Shown here: one piece after another, positions 35,408 to 43,635 of the stretch
Position numbering within the stretch: position 1 is the first letter of the stretch
Layout of the letters: every line of letters starts with the position of its first letter
Source: Polynucleobacter sp. JS-Mosq-20-D10
Lineage (GTDB): Bacteria; Pseudomonadota; Gammaproteobacteria; Burkholderiales; Burkholderiaceae
DNA: 64,000 bases
NCBI RefSeq assembly: GCF_018687755.1
Contig: NZ_CP061305.1
Location: 369,004-433,003 of the forward strand
Reading direction: 5' to 3'
Program-made: the position numbers and the translations under genes
The notes under the pieces: generated by a model
Databases searched by the model: none
Told to the model about the DNA's origin: nothing
Seen by the model: only the letters and a program-made list of their open reading frames with translations

Positions 35408-36232
35408 ATGAGCTTGTTTACTAATTTTACCAGTGGAAAATTGATCATGATCCTCAGTGTGATCATGCTCGCTCCACTACTGTATTTTTTTATTCGTGAT
35501 TTTTATAGCAAAGTAGTTGATGAGGTAAAAAATACTGGCCCATCCGCCCCAGTTGAACCTGTCATGGTGACAAGCTTAAATAAGACCAATCAGCTTGAAG
35601 AGGTTATCAACCAAAAGATTGCAAACATGAAGTTAGATTTAATGGCGGAGCGATTACGCATTACTTCAACAGCTGACGTCTTAAAAAATCTTGCTTTTGA
35701 ACGACATCTTCCTGAAACCCTCTATCAGATTTATTTTGAGACCAGGGCTTTCCCTAGAAAAAACGTAGAGGCTCAGCAAACGGATTTGGAATGGCATGCC
35801 AAAGCAGGTATTACAGAGCTCAAGGTAGAGCCGATGCCATTAGATGATGGCACTGTTATTCAATTCACTTTGCAGAATTATCCATATACGCTTAGCGCTA
35901 TCAATCATCGCTTTGCGAGAACCTATTTTGTTGAATTAACTCTACGAGATGTTGATAACACTCGCTTATTTGTAGTGCGTATTAAGGCTAATGAATTAAC
36001 TGGCAGAGAGATTTTGGAAACAGCCATTATTGAAATGAAGTCCGGTGAGTGGATAGATGATCTGGCTAGTTGCCGCCTATTAATGGATAAGCGTAAAACT
36101 GAGGTTCAGTTAATGGCTGAGCATCGTGAAGTCGAGATGTTAAAAAAGCGTTTCATTTTAAATAATGCTAGCGATAAGCTTGTTACCAGTAAAGTCACTT
36201 CTAAGCCTCGCAAAGGTCAATCATCATCGTGA
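35408..36232 (+). CDS. Membrane-anchored protein, first gene of a chemosensory-like operon
   Basis: 274 residues: a transmembrane helix (residues 10-30, GKLIMILSVIMLAPLLYFFI), a hydrophilic region, then a mixed alpha/beta domain (residues 70-220, no recognised motif) and a basic tail. Its stop overlaps the next start by 4 bp (GTGA), showing tight coupling to the PDZ protein. I do not recognise the family. Confidence 0.65.
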   Translation: MSLFTNFTSGKLIMILSVIMLAPLLYFFIRDFYSKVVDEVKNTGPSAPVEPVMVTSLNKTNQLEEVINQKIANMKLDLMAERLRITSTADVLKNLAFERHLPETLYQIYFETRAFPRKNVEAQQTDLEWHAKAGITELKVEPMPLDDGTVIQFTLQNYPYTLSAINHRFARTYFVELTLRDVDNTRLFVVRIKANELTGREILETAIIEMKSGEWIDDLASCRLLMDKRKTEVQLMAEHREVEMLKKRFILNNASDKLVTSKVTSKPRKGQSSS

Positions 36233-37248
36233 CTGAAAAAAACATTTTTTACTCACAAAAAAATATCTATTTTTGGTTCCTAGCCTTTTCAGGATTCCTG
36301 TTTGCGGTCTCTTTATTGGTACTGCTTGGGGCTGCAAACGATTTATCTGACTCTTCTTCGGAATTAAAGCAGCTTAAAGTGGCCATGCCAGCATTAGAGG
36401 ATTTTGTCGCAACTCAAAAAATCGATGTTCGACTCAATAAAAATCAGCGCCGCTTAAAGTCTAGCGACATTCCAAAATTGGTTGACGAGGCCATTATTCC
36501 GGTAAATACAGATGAGGCAGTAAATCGTACTTTTCAATATTTTTCTGAGTTTGAAAACAAGCGTTCTGCGTCATTGCTAACCGTTGAGTTGCCAATTGTA
36601 GAATCAATTGAACCTGGCTCACCTTCTGAGATATCTGGAGTAAAGCCTGGTGATTTAATCTTGTCTGTGAATACTGCAAAGATTGAATCTGTACTGGGTT
36701 TTTATCTTGCACTGAACGAAAAGTCCTCGCCAGATGTCAGCGTTAAATTATTGAGAAATAAAAAAGATACTCTCATAGTTGCAATGCGTATGGCAGATAG
36801 GTCGATAATTACTGGGAGTAATTGCGGGATTAGATTTATCCTCCCTGGCGATGTCGTTTACCTGACTGAAGTTGAAACCAAGCGCCTTGCAGAGCAGTAT
36901 CGTCGCGTGATGTTGCCAACTATTCCAGTAGATTGGCGAGCCGAAGTGGCTAATGATTTAATGCAAATTTCTAGACGCTTAAATGCTATTTCTAAAAACG
37001 TGATTGACCCTAACAGTGCAAACCCAGTTAAATTACAAACAAAAGATGTGGTTGCCTGGCATAGTAAAAAAGTTTTAGAAAATATTGATGTTTACTTTTC
37101 TCAAAGACGTAAAATTGAGGCTAGAAATGTGTCCCATATGACGGGGATCGGTGATGCATTTGTTGGTTTTGTTTGCAGCATATTCATTTTTTCAGTGTCA
37201 CTTGCAGTGTTCTGGTATCAGCGTCGTGTATCGGATAAAAAGTCATGA
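36229..37248 (+). CDS. Two-helix membrane protein with a PDZ domain
   Basis: 339 residues: N-terminal transmembrane helix (IYFWFLAFSGFLFAVSLLVL), a periplasmic part with a PDZ domain near residues 120-190 (VESIEPGSPSEISGVKPGDL, then ILSVNTAKIES), then a helical region and a C-terminal transmembrane helix (FVGFVCSIFIFSVSLAVFWY). PDZ domains bind peptide tails; no protease domain is fused. GTG start overlaps the upstream stop, and its own stop overlaps the CheW-like start (ATGA). Confidence 0.7.
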   Translation: MTEKNIFYSQKNIYFWFLAFSGFLFAVSLLVLLGAANDLSDSSSELKQLKVAMPALEDFVATQKIDVRLNKNQRRLKSSDIPKLVDEAIIPVNTDEAVNRTFQYFSEFENKRSASLLTVELPIVESIEPGSPSEISGVKPGDLILSVNTAKIESVLGFYLALNEKSSPDVSVKLLRNKKDTLIVAMRMADRSIITGSNCGIRFILPGDVVYLTEVETKRLAEQYRRVMLPTIPVDWRAEVANDLMQISRRLNAISKNVIDPNSANPVKLQTKDVVAWHSKKVLENIDVYFSQRRKIEARNVSHMTGIGDAFVGFVCSIFIFSVSLAVFWYQRRVSDKKS

Positions 37249-37652
37249 CAACATTGCAAATGCAAGATTACTGGTTAGGGCTACGCATTAATGGTGGCCG
37301 TTATGCAATTTCGACAAAATTCATACACGCTGTTTTTTTACACCCCGAGCCTGAGCAGAGTATGAAAGATTTACGCATTAATGGCGTTGTAGTCTACAAG
37401 GGAGAACCCATTTGTTTGCGTAATCATTTTCAATTGCTGCGCTTTGATCAGCGCGGAGATAGTTTTGTGGATTGGCAACAGACCCTAAAACAGTCTAGTG
37501 CACCTTGGATCATCGTATTGAGAGATGGCCCTCAAGAGGGTTTGGGTTTTAGGGTCAATAATATTGTTGGACCTTTTTATGCTGCGACGATACCTGATTC
37601 TTCATTCTTTTATCACAACGGCGCTGATTATCATTTGGTAGGGGTCGCTTAA
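37245..37652 (+). CDS. CheW-like (PilI-like) scaffold protein
   Basis: 135 residues that follow the CheW fold: YWLGLRINGGRYAISTKFIH (first barrel strand pair), a middle block (RINGVVVYKGEPICLRNHFQ) that matches the CheW GVIxLRGxxxPVxDL pattern, and a second subdomain with IIVLRDGPQEGLGFRVNNIV. In chemosensory systems CheW links receptors to CheA. The position before an MCP-like and a CheA-like gene matches pilI-pilJ-pilL/chpA. Overlaps the PDZ gene; 48 bp gap to the MCP-like gene. Confidence 0.75.
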   Translation: MTTLQMQDYWLGLRINGGRYAISTKFIHAVFLHPEPEQSMKDLRINGVVVYKGEPICLRNHFQLLRFDQRGDSFVDWQQTLKQSSAPWIIVLRDGPQEGLGFRVNNIVGPFYAATIPDSSFFYHNGADYHLVGVA

Positions 37653-37700
37653 GACCGACAATGCCGATCCGTCACTTAATCGCTAGTCGAGATCATTTAT

Positions 37701-39707
37701 ATGAATCAGAAAAATAATACCCATATCTTTTCCCAGCGCCCAATTCTTGTTTGGCAATGGGTATCTTATATCTCGTTTGCGCTTGTATTGGCTGCCAGTG
37801 TTGGCGCCTTTTTCTCGGCGCGCTCTTGGGTAACCGAAGGTAAGTATCTACAATCGATTGACGGCGAGCAGATTGAAGTTTTACGCTTGATTCCTTTTTT
37901 AAAAGAGTTGCAGCAACAAACAAATGGTCCAATCGCCCTAGACCCCACTTTTTTTACGAACTTAAAAAAAGCTGAGATCTTTTTAAAGTCAGCAACTGCA
38001 GACTTGAAGAACCAGTCTGAGTTAAGTCCTAATTCAGCATCTGCTGTGTCGACCAAGGGGATAAGTGAGCCTACTGCATTGAAGTCTTTGAGTGGTGGAG
38101 TAGCGGCTCCAGCCATGAAAAATTCCAGCACGACTAAGGAAGCGGAATCGTCTACTCCGTTGTTACCACTATCCGATAATCCGGTAGTCGCTCTTTTTCA
38201 AAGGTTGGACTCTAAGGTAATGGCAGTCGTTTTCGGTAAGCCTGAGAAATATGCCGTGAAGTCTGATAAAAAAAATGACGATGAGAAATCTGAGCAGACA
38301 GAGCCAGATGAAAAGCTCAAGAAAAACCCAAAACCTTCTACCCCCCTAGAGGTGCTGGTAAGCGCTAAAAATACTGAGCAGTCAATCGGAGTAATACTTG
38401 CACAAGAAAAAAGCTTAAATGATTTAGCTGTCTTAGCAAGGTCAGGTGAAGTATTAATTGGCTCTAAAGGACCGCTAGAGTTAGATAAATTACCCTCTGA
38501 GTCTGCTGTAAAAAAATATGCAGAAAGTATAGGTAATTTTGTCAAGGCACATAATGTTTGGCAAAAAAATGTCACTGATATTGCGACAACATTAGATCTG
38601 CAAAAAGCACTTGGTGCAGTTCTTGAGCAAAAGGTGCTTTTAGAAATTGATATCGGTAAAAAAACAGCTGGTAAGTCCAATCTCAAGCTAACAGATGTAG
38701 CGCCTAAGGTGCCGCAAAGTCCTTGGTATTCGAAGTTACCGCAAGAAAGTGCAGCAGTACTGAATGCTTATGTTTTGAATATGCGGGCAATTAAGGATTT
38801 CGCTAACGACTATGGGTCTTTGCGTCTTGCCGCGCAAAAAAAATCCCAATCGATTCAATATTTTGACTTTAAAGGTGCTGGTGGATTTCTAGGATTAATT
38901 TTAGTTTCGGCCATCGCCGCTTTTGGAATTATGCTGGGTGCTTATATGGCGTTGATGAACGCTGCGCGTAATGCGCTAGATTTACAACGCTCATCTAAGC
39001 AGACTAGGGCTGCTGGTAAATTATTAAGTTCAATCGATTTAGGTTTTGCTAGTGCTAGTGCGACTGCGTCAAATGTTAAAACAACTAAAGGTAGTCCACA
39101 AAATAGTGATTCTGAGCAGTCGGCAGACCAGCTCAATGTGAAAACCGTGATGAATGTCATTTCTGAATTAAGTGATGATCTAAAAAATAAAATTAATAAA
39201 ATTGATACGCACTTTAAGGTACTTGCGCAGCTCAATTCAAAATTACGCCATTCTATTGATACCCTGCATGAGAAGAGTGGCCAGATTCGTACCAATGCAT
39301 CTGATAAAAGCAGTAACTCACCGTATAGCCAAGAGATGAGTGTTAGCAGAGGCGGGCCTTTAGATCAGCTACAAGATGCCTTTTCTGCATTAAAGCAGCA
39401 GGGTGTGCGTCTTTACTTAGCGATATTAGATAACCATTCTAGTAAACAGCTTGCCGTTGAAACAGAACAGCTTAATTTATTAGTGGAGAGAGTGGAGGCT
39501 ACTGTATCGAAAATGCGTTCGACGCTAGCTACTGCATTAGGGCAAGCGACGCCTGTGGAAGAGCAGGCGCCACAGATTTCTTTAGAAGCTATTGAGCTTC
39601 TGAGTATGGACGCTAAACAGGTAATGCGCGATCTTCAGTTATGGCAAGGTGAATTTGATGGATTAAATAAAGCTTTTGCTGAATTAAAACGAGAAGCAAG
39701 GATCTAA
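37701..39707 (+). CDS. MCP-like membrane protein without a recognisable signalling tip
   Basis: 668 residues: transmembrane helix near residues 15-35 (ISFALVLAASVGAFFSARSW), a long, low-complexity periplasmic region (lysine-, serine- and glutamate-rich), a second helix around 395-418 (GFLGLILVSAIAAFGIMLGA) and 250 cytoplasmic residues rich in predicted coiled coil (VKTVMNVISELSDDLKNKIN, LDQLQDAFSALKQQGVRLYL). The topology is that of PilJ-type receptors, but the conserved hairpin tip (E-hub, such as NLLALNAAIEAARAGE) and methylation-site patterns are missing. Role inferred mainly from position. Confidence 0.55.
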   Translation: MNQKNNTHIFSQRPILVWQWVSYISFALVLAASVGAFFSARSWVTEGKYLQSIDGEQIEVLRLIPFLKELQQQTNGPIALDPTFFTNLKKAEIFLKSATADLKNQSELSPNSASAVSTKGISEPTALKSLSGGVAAPAMKNSSTTKEAESSTPLLPLSDNPVVALFQRLDSKVMAVVFGKPEKYAVKSDKKNDDEKSEQTEPDEKLKKNPKPSTPLEVLVSAKNTEQSIGVILAQEKSLNDLAVLARSGEVLIGSKGPLELDKLPSESAVKKYAESIGNFVKAHNVWQKNVTDIATTLDLQKALGAVLEQKVLLEIDIGKKTAGKSNLKLTDVAPKVPQSPWYSKLPQESAAVLNAYVLNMRAIKDFANDYGSLRLAAQKKSQSIQYFDFKGAGGFLGLILVSAIAAFGIMLGAYMALMNAARNALDLQRSSKQTRAAGKLLSSIDLGFASASATASNVKTTKGSPQNSDSEQSADQLNVKTVMNVISELSDDLKNKINKIDTHFKVLAQLNSKLRHSIDTLHEKSGQIRTNASDKSSNSPYSQEMSVSRGGPLDQLQDAFSALKQQGVRLYLAILDNHSSKQLAVETEQLNLLVERVEATVSKMRSTLATALGQATPVEEQAPQISLEAIELLSMDAKQVMRDLQLWQGEFDGLNKAFAELKREARI

Positions 39708-39740
39708 TGCAATCGATCTTCTATAAGGCGTAATGCAAAT

Positions 39741-41225
39741 ATGGCCGAAGAAAAACCCCTGTTTCTAATCGATATTGATCGGGCGATTGAAGGTCTGCAG
39801 ACCTCTGCCCCCCAAAAGGGTTCATTGTCGGCGGTGGCGATTGAGCCGTTAATTATGCATAGCGTGGATTTAGCAAACGCCCTAGATGGTGCTGGCTTAG
39901 ATACTTTAAGTCAGATGACTAATGAATTAGCAGAGTGCTTTAAGAAAAATCATACGCAAGCTTTTTTAGTAATGGATGATCTAGTCAGTCTGGTGAGGTC
40001 AGAAGTCGCATTTACGCATCCATCGGTAGCCAGTGAAATCTCTTACACTCTAGAGCAATTCAATCAAGCAAAAGCGTTATTTGCCGCCAACTTATCGCAA
40101 ATCAAAAATGGTTTGCCGATCACCAAAAATCCTGAGGTAGTATCAGCGCAAGATCTACCCGCTGAGGCAGCTTCTGAGATGACTCAGGAAGCGATTGAGG
40201 CTATCAGCAGTAAAGAGGATGAACCGGTTTTTAGCAAAGCACCAATCTCTGAATTGCCTGCTTCTCCAGTTGCTCCAACTATCCCCGAATTTTCGCCAGA
40301 ACCTTCTATCGCAGAATTGAGCGCTTTATTTGCGCCGCGCCTACAAGAGGAATCCCTGGTAGTCTTTACTCCTCCTGAGCCCAAAGCATTTTCTTTTCCC
40401 GAGGGTTTGACTCGTCCTCTAGAGCGCGAAAATTCATTAGATTATTCAGGTAGTCAGGGTTTCTTAGATAAGCACTTTTCCTTGAATCGTGCTCATAACC
40501 TCAATCGTATGCAAGTGGCGCGTAGTTTAGTCAATAAGACTGACAACTGGAATGGTGTGGAACTCGATTTCTTGCTCGGGCGTGAGCAAGATGAGCTCAC
40601 TAAATCTGGGCAACAATCATTGCGTCATGTGTTTGAGAATTTGACAGATGAGCTCTTGATTGATGAGGTGTATGCCGATCCTGAGATTGTGCAACAACTA
40701 GTCACGATCATTAGCATCTTGCCGCCTTGCCCGAGTATTTTTGCAGTTCAGCAAGATTTAATGATTTTTATCGATTTAGATCACATCTCTTTATCGGCGG
40801 AACATCTTTTGGCAGCAGGCAAAATGGTGGCTGAAATTGGGGGCTCACTCGAAATACACCATGAAGGAGTGCGCTTATCGTGCCCATCAAGTTTATTAAG
40901 AATGCCAATGGTCTTTTTTGGACGGCACGGGCAAAACTATGCCATTTCTGCAATTCAATATTTAGGGGAAGAGGCTCTCAATAAACCAGTGGATAGTAAG
41001 GTCGATGCATTGGGCGAGATTTTGCACCCCTCAAGGATGATTAATCTGCAAGTTGGCAATCAGCATTACTCCATTTATGCCCATGAATTTTTAGGGGTTC
41101 AGAATATGAATATCCACCTCAATATTCCAAAATTAGTGGCGCGACCTTATTGGTTAGCTGGCATGGCCTTAGATGGTATGAATAATGTATACCCTTGGGT
41201 GGCTTTGGATCGGTTTGCCAAATAA
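39741..41225 (+). CDS. CheA/ChpA-like protein lacking kinase motifs
   Basis: 494 residues. The N-terminal 130 residues are helical, without the Hpt phospho-His motif. A variable acidic linker follows (130-240). Residues 240-385 align in outline with the CheA dimerisation and ATPase region: LLAAGKMVAEIGGSLEIHHE near 350-370 recalls the CheA VRSxIxxLGG block, but the N, G1, F and G2 nucleotide boxes are not seen. Residues 385-494 look like a CheW-type regulatory domain (MPMVFFGRHGQNYAISAIQY). It is tightly linked to flgA downstream (1 bp overlap). Confidence 0.55.
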   Translation: MAEEKPLFLIDIDRAIEGLQTSAPQKGSLSAVAIEPLIMHSVDLANALDGAGLDTLSQMTNELAECFKKNHTQAFLVMDDLVSLVRSEVAFTHPSVASEISYTLEQFNQAKALFAANLSQIKNGLPITKNPEVVSAQDLPAEAASEMTQEAIEAISSKEDEPVFSKAPISELPASPVAPTIPEFSPEPSIAELSALFAPRLQEESLVVFTPPEPKAFSFPEGLTRPLERENSLDYSGSQGFLDKHFSLNRAHNLNRMQVARSLVNKTDNWNGVELDFLLGREQDELTKSGQQSLRHVFENLTDELLIDEVYADPEIVQQLVTIISILPPCPSIFAVQQDLMIFIDLDHISLSAEHLLAAGKMVAEIGGSLEIHHEGVRLSCPSSLLRMPMVFFGRHGQNYAISAIQYLGEEALNKPVDSKVDALGEILHPSRMINLQVGNQHYSIYAHEFLGVQNMNIHLNIPKLVARPYWLAGMALDGMNNVYPWVALDRFAK

Positions 41226-41911
41226 TGCCTCTGTTTAACCGTTTTTTAATAGGGCTGGTATTTTGTACGCTGTCGCAAAGCATTCATGCTGCTTTACCCC
41301 CAGATCTTGAACAAGCTATTAAGCGATTTATTCAAAAAAGTCCAACTGTCAATGGCTTGCGGGTGGAGACCGAGTGGCTCGAGCCTAATCTAACCATTCC
41401 AGCCTGCTTGGGCGGTAGCATTGAGATTTTGACCCCAACAGGCGCGCGCCTATGGGGTAGATCAATGATCCAATTGCGCTGTACTAAAGCAGCTTGGTTA
41501 ATCAATGTGCCAGTCAATATTCACGCCTACGGAGATTATGTTGTCGCCAGCCGTTACTTGCCTTTTGGTCAAAAGCTGGAAATTGGGGATATTCGTGTAA
41601 TTGAGGGCGATTTAACCGTCTTGCCAGATGATGTACTGCGAAACCCTAGGGCGGCTTATGAGCGGATTTTGGGTAAATCTTTGCAAATGGGCATGCCAAT
41701 TGGACTAAACGATTTAAAAGAATCTGCCGTAATAAAGGTAGGAGATCCTGTTAGGATTCAACTGATAGGTAAAGATTTTCAGGTTTCGGGGGAAGGCATT
41801 GCCCAAACCCCTGGAATGATTGGGGATATGGTTAGGGTGCGCTTATCGGACGGTCAGGTTTTACAAGGCAAGGTATTGAGGCCAGGAATTATTAGCGTTA
41901 ATATGGAATAA
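41225..41911 (+). CDS. flgA: Flagellar P-ring assembly chaperone FlgA
   Basis: About 228 residues with a signal peptide (MPLFNRFLIGLVFCTLSQSI, cleaved near HAA) and the FlgA C-terminal SAF-like domain (VASRYLPFGQKLEIGDIRVI; ILGKSLQMGMPIGLNDLKES; VKVGDPVRIQLIGKDFQVS-type end). It helps FlgI assemble into the P-ring in the periplasm. Its ATG overlaps the stop of the CheA-like gene, so the two are cotranscribed. Confidence 0.9.
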   Translation: MPLFNRFLIGLVFCTLSQSIHAALPPDLEQAIKRFIQKSPTVNGLRVETEWLEPNLTIPACLGGSIEILTPTGARLWGRSMIQLRCTKAAWLINVPVNIHAYGDYVVASRYLPFGQKLEIGDIRVIEGDLTVLPDDVLRNPRAAYERILGKSLQMGMPIGLNDLKESAVIKVGDPVRIQLIGKDFQVSGEGIAQTPGMIGDMVRVRLSDGQVLQGKVLRPGIISVNME

Positions 41912-42007
41912 ATGGCTAATTTGCGGTAAAGTAATGGTGTTAGAGGTTTTAAAGATGGTCTAGATTACGACCACTAAGTATGACTAGGTAGCACTGAGGA
42001 GAATGAG

Positions 42008-42352
42008 ATGAAAATTAACGAGAATGCACCACTAATTCCGCCAAATGCTGGAACAGCTAAACCTGTGCCAGGCTCAAACTCGACTGCCAATACAACTAAC
42101 ACCGCATTAAATCAAACCCCAGCATCAGCTGTTAGCCGCTCAGCGGTTAATCTTGATATTGGCCTGGCAACCAAACTGGCAGAAGCGCAAAGCAGCTCTA
42201 CCAGTCAGGTAAGTGACGATTTATTGATTAAAAAGCTGCGTGATAAGATTGCCACCGGCCAATTTGAGATTGATTACAACAAAATCTCTCAGGCAATGCT
42301 AAAAGACGTTGTCTCGGCCATTGGGCAAAAACAAAATCGCCCCCAAAGCTAA
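42008..42352 (+). CDS. flgM: Anti-sigma-28 factor FlgM
   Basis: 114 residues, disordered N-terminal half and C-terminal helices (VNLDIGLATKLAEAQSS, LLIKKLRDKIATGQFEIDYN, KISQAMLKDVVSAI) that match FlgM sigma-28-binding motifs. It holds FliA inactive until the hook-basal body is complete, then is exported. GAGGAG sits 6 bp before the ATG. It follows flgA by 96 bp. Confidence 0.9.
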   Translation: MKINENAPLIPPNAGTAKPVPGSNSTANTTNTALNQTPASAVSRSAVNLDIGLATKLAEAQSSSTSQVSDDLLIKKLRDKIATGQFEIDYNKISQAMLKDVVSAIGQKQNRPQS

Positions 42353-42458
42353 AGTCTTAAACTCTGCCTTAATCTTTTTTGCCCGCCTTTAGAGCCCGTA
42401 TTGCGTGCTCACTGAGTTTCTCTCCCCAATTTTTTATTCATAGAAATTTTTCCTTAAG

Positions 42459-42872
42459 ATGGTAAAACCGCATCCATCAATGTCCTTTGATGATTTATTA
42501 AAATTCTTAAAGGAAATTGCGGGCGCCATCGAAGATCTTCGGGCTGCATTAGAGGCTAATGATATGGATCGATTGCCAGAATCATTGGATAGTACTAATC
42601 AGGCATTGGATGCCATTCAGAGCTATCCAGGTGGCACTGATAAGCTCAAGCAAGATATGTACCAATTTGAGCCTGCACAAACTACGCAATTACTAGGATT
42701 ACTAGATGAAGCCTCAGTCAATCACCAAATCAACGGTGACCTGATTCGATTAGCAATGCAACGCAGCTCAGCGATGCAGTCTTTTATTGCTCAGCAAGCT
42801 CCAAGCGCAACATATGGAAGTGATGGGGGTGTGCCAGGATCAGTGGGTGGCGTACTCTCTCGCAAAGTCTAG
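42459..42872 (+). CDS. flgN: Flagellar export chaperone FlgN
   Basis: 137 residues, almost all helical, ending in a small glycine-rich tail (TYGSDGGVPGS) as in many FlgN proteins. FlgN escorts hook-junction proteins FlgK and FlgL to the export gate. Position directly after flgM matches flgMN of other bacteria. ATG 42459 gives MVKPHPSMSFDDLLK; M8 (42480) is possible. No strong Shine-Dalgarno. Confidence 0.75.
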   Translation: MVKPHPSMSFDDLLKFLKEIAGAIEDLRAALEANDMDRLPESLDSTNQALDAIQSYPGGTDKLKQDMYQFEPAQTTQLLGLLDEASVNHQINGDLIRLAMQRSSAMQSFIAQQAPSATYGSDGGVPGSVGGVLSRKV

Positions 42873-42892
42873 GGCAAACGGCTTTTAATCAA

Positions 42893-43582
42893 TTAAGTCT
42901 TTAGTTTTGCCCGAATGCGAATCATGCCTTGTGTATGAATCTGGCTAATGCGCCCAGGAGTTATATTCATGACCTGGGCAATTTCTCGATAAGACAGATC
43001 TTCTTGATAGTGCAGGGCCATCACTAATTTTTCATTATCAGGTAAGCCTGACAAGATGAGAGCTATCCGCTCTGCGAATTGACTCATTGCTACAGAGCGC
43101 ATCGGGTCAGATTCGTCAGTATCCGAAGGCATGAGATCATCTGACAAATCATCCAGTGGCATTAAATGCACCATGTTTGTGATGATGGCGTGGTATGCCT
43201 CAATACTCAAATCAGCACCTTGAGCAATTTCTTTTTCCGATGGGTGGCGTCCTAAGGATTGCTCTAAACGGCGAGTTACTTTTTCAATCCCAACCAATTC
43301 ATCCCGCTGATTACGCGGCAAAATATCATTTTTACGGCAGGAGTCATAAATAGCACCCCGTATACGAGTTTTAGCATAAGCCTCAAATGCTAGATTTGGC
43401 TGAGGTTCATAACGCTTTAAAGCATCTAATAAACCTGTTAAACCTTCCTGGATGAGGTCGTCCACTTCAACATTAGGAGGTAAGCGAGAGCAAATTTGGT
43501 GGGCAATCCGCTTTACCAAGGGTAAATGAGTGCGAATGGCTTCATCAATATCAAGAGATGCAAAATAACTAGAAGGCTTCAA
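42893..43582 (-). CDS. fliA: Sigma-28 factor FliA
   Basis: 229 residues with sigma-70 family regions 2 (VKRIAHQICSRLPPNVEVDD, LIQEGLTGLLDALKRYEP, TRIRGAIYDSCRKND), 3 (RHPSEKEIAQGADLS) and 4 (LVMALHYQEDLSYREIAQVM), the usual FliA layout. It drives late flagellar genes such as fliC, and FlgM inhibits it. It is the last gene of the flhA-flhF-flhG-fliA unit on this strand and converges on flgN. Confidence 0.92.
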   Translation of the reverse strand: MKPSSYFASLDIDEAIRTHLPLVKRIAHQICSRLPPNVEVDDLIQEGLTGLLDALKRYEPQPNLAFEAYAKTRIRGAIYDSCRKNDILPRNQRDELVGIEKVTRRLEQSLGRHPSEKEIAQGADLSIEAYHAIITNMVHLMPLDDLSDDLMPSDTDESDPMRSVAMSQFAERIALILSGLPDNEKLVMALHYQEDLSYREIAQVMNITPGRISQIHTQGMIRIRAKLKT

Positions 43583-43635
43583 TGACAGATCGCTTAATCA
43601 GATAAAGGCAGGTTTAATGGTGTATTACTGAATGT

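Noticed and set aside
37653..37700. GCCGATCC before the MCP-like gene as sigma-28 -10 element
   Set aside because: No TAAA element at the right distance.
38198..38686. 162-codon minus-strand frame opposite the MCP-like gene
   Set aside because: Shadow of a biased-codon region; serine/phenylalanine-rich translation without recognisable domains.
41914..41924. GGCTAATTTGC as another member of the inverted-repeat family, before flgM
   Set aside because: Spacing and right half deviate; cannot be told from chance.
41951..41980. Possible sigma-28 promoter before flgM (TAAA-N15-GACCACTA)
   Set aside because: Only four of eight -10 positions match; too weak to list.
42872..42912. GGGCAAA ... TTTGCCC between flgN and fliA as a terminator
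   Set aside because: The loop is nearly 30 bases and half lies in the fliA coding end; support too weak.
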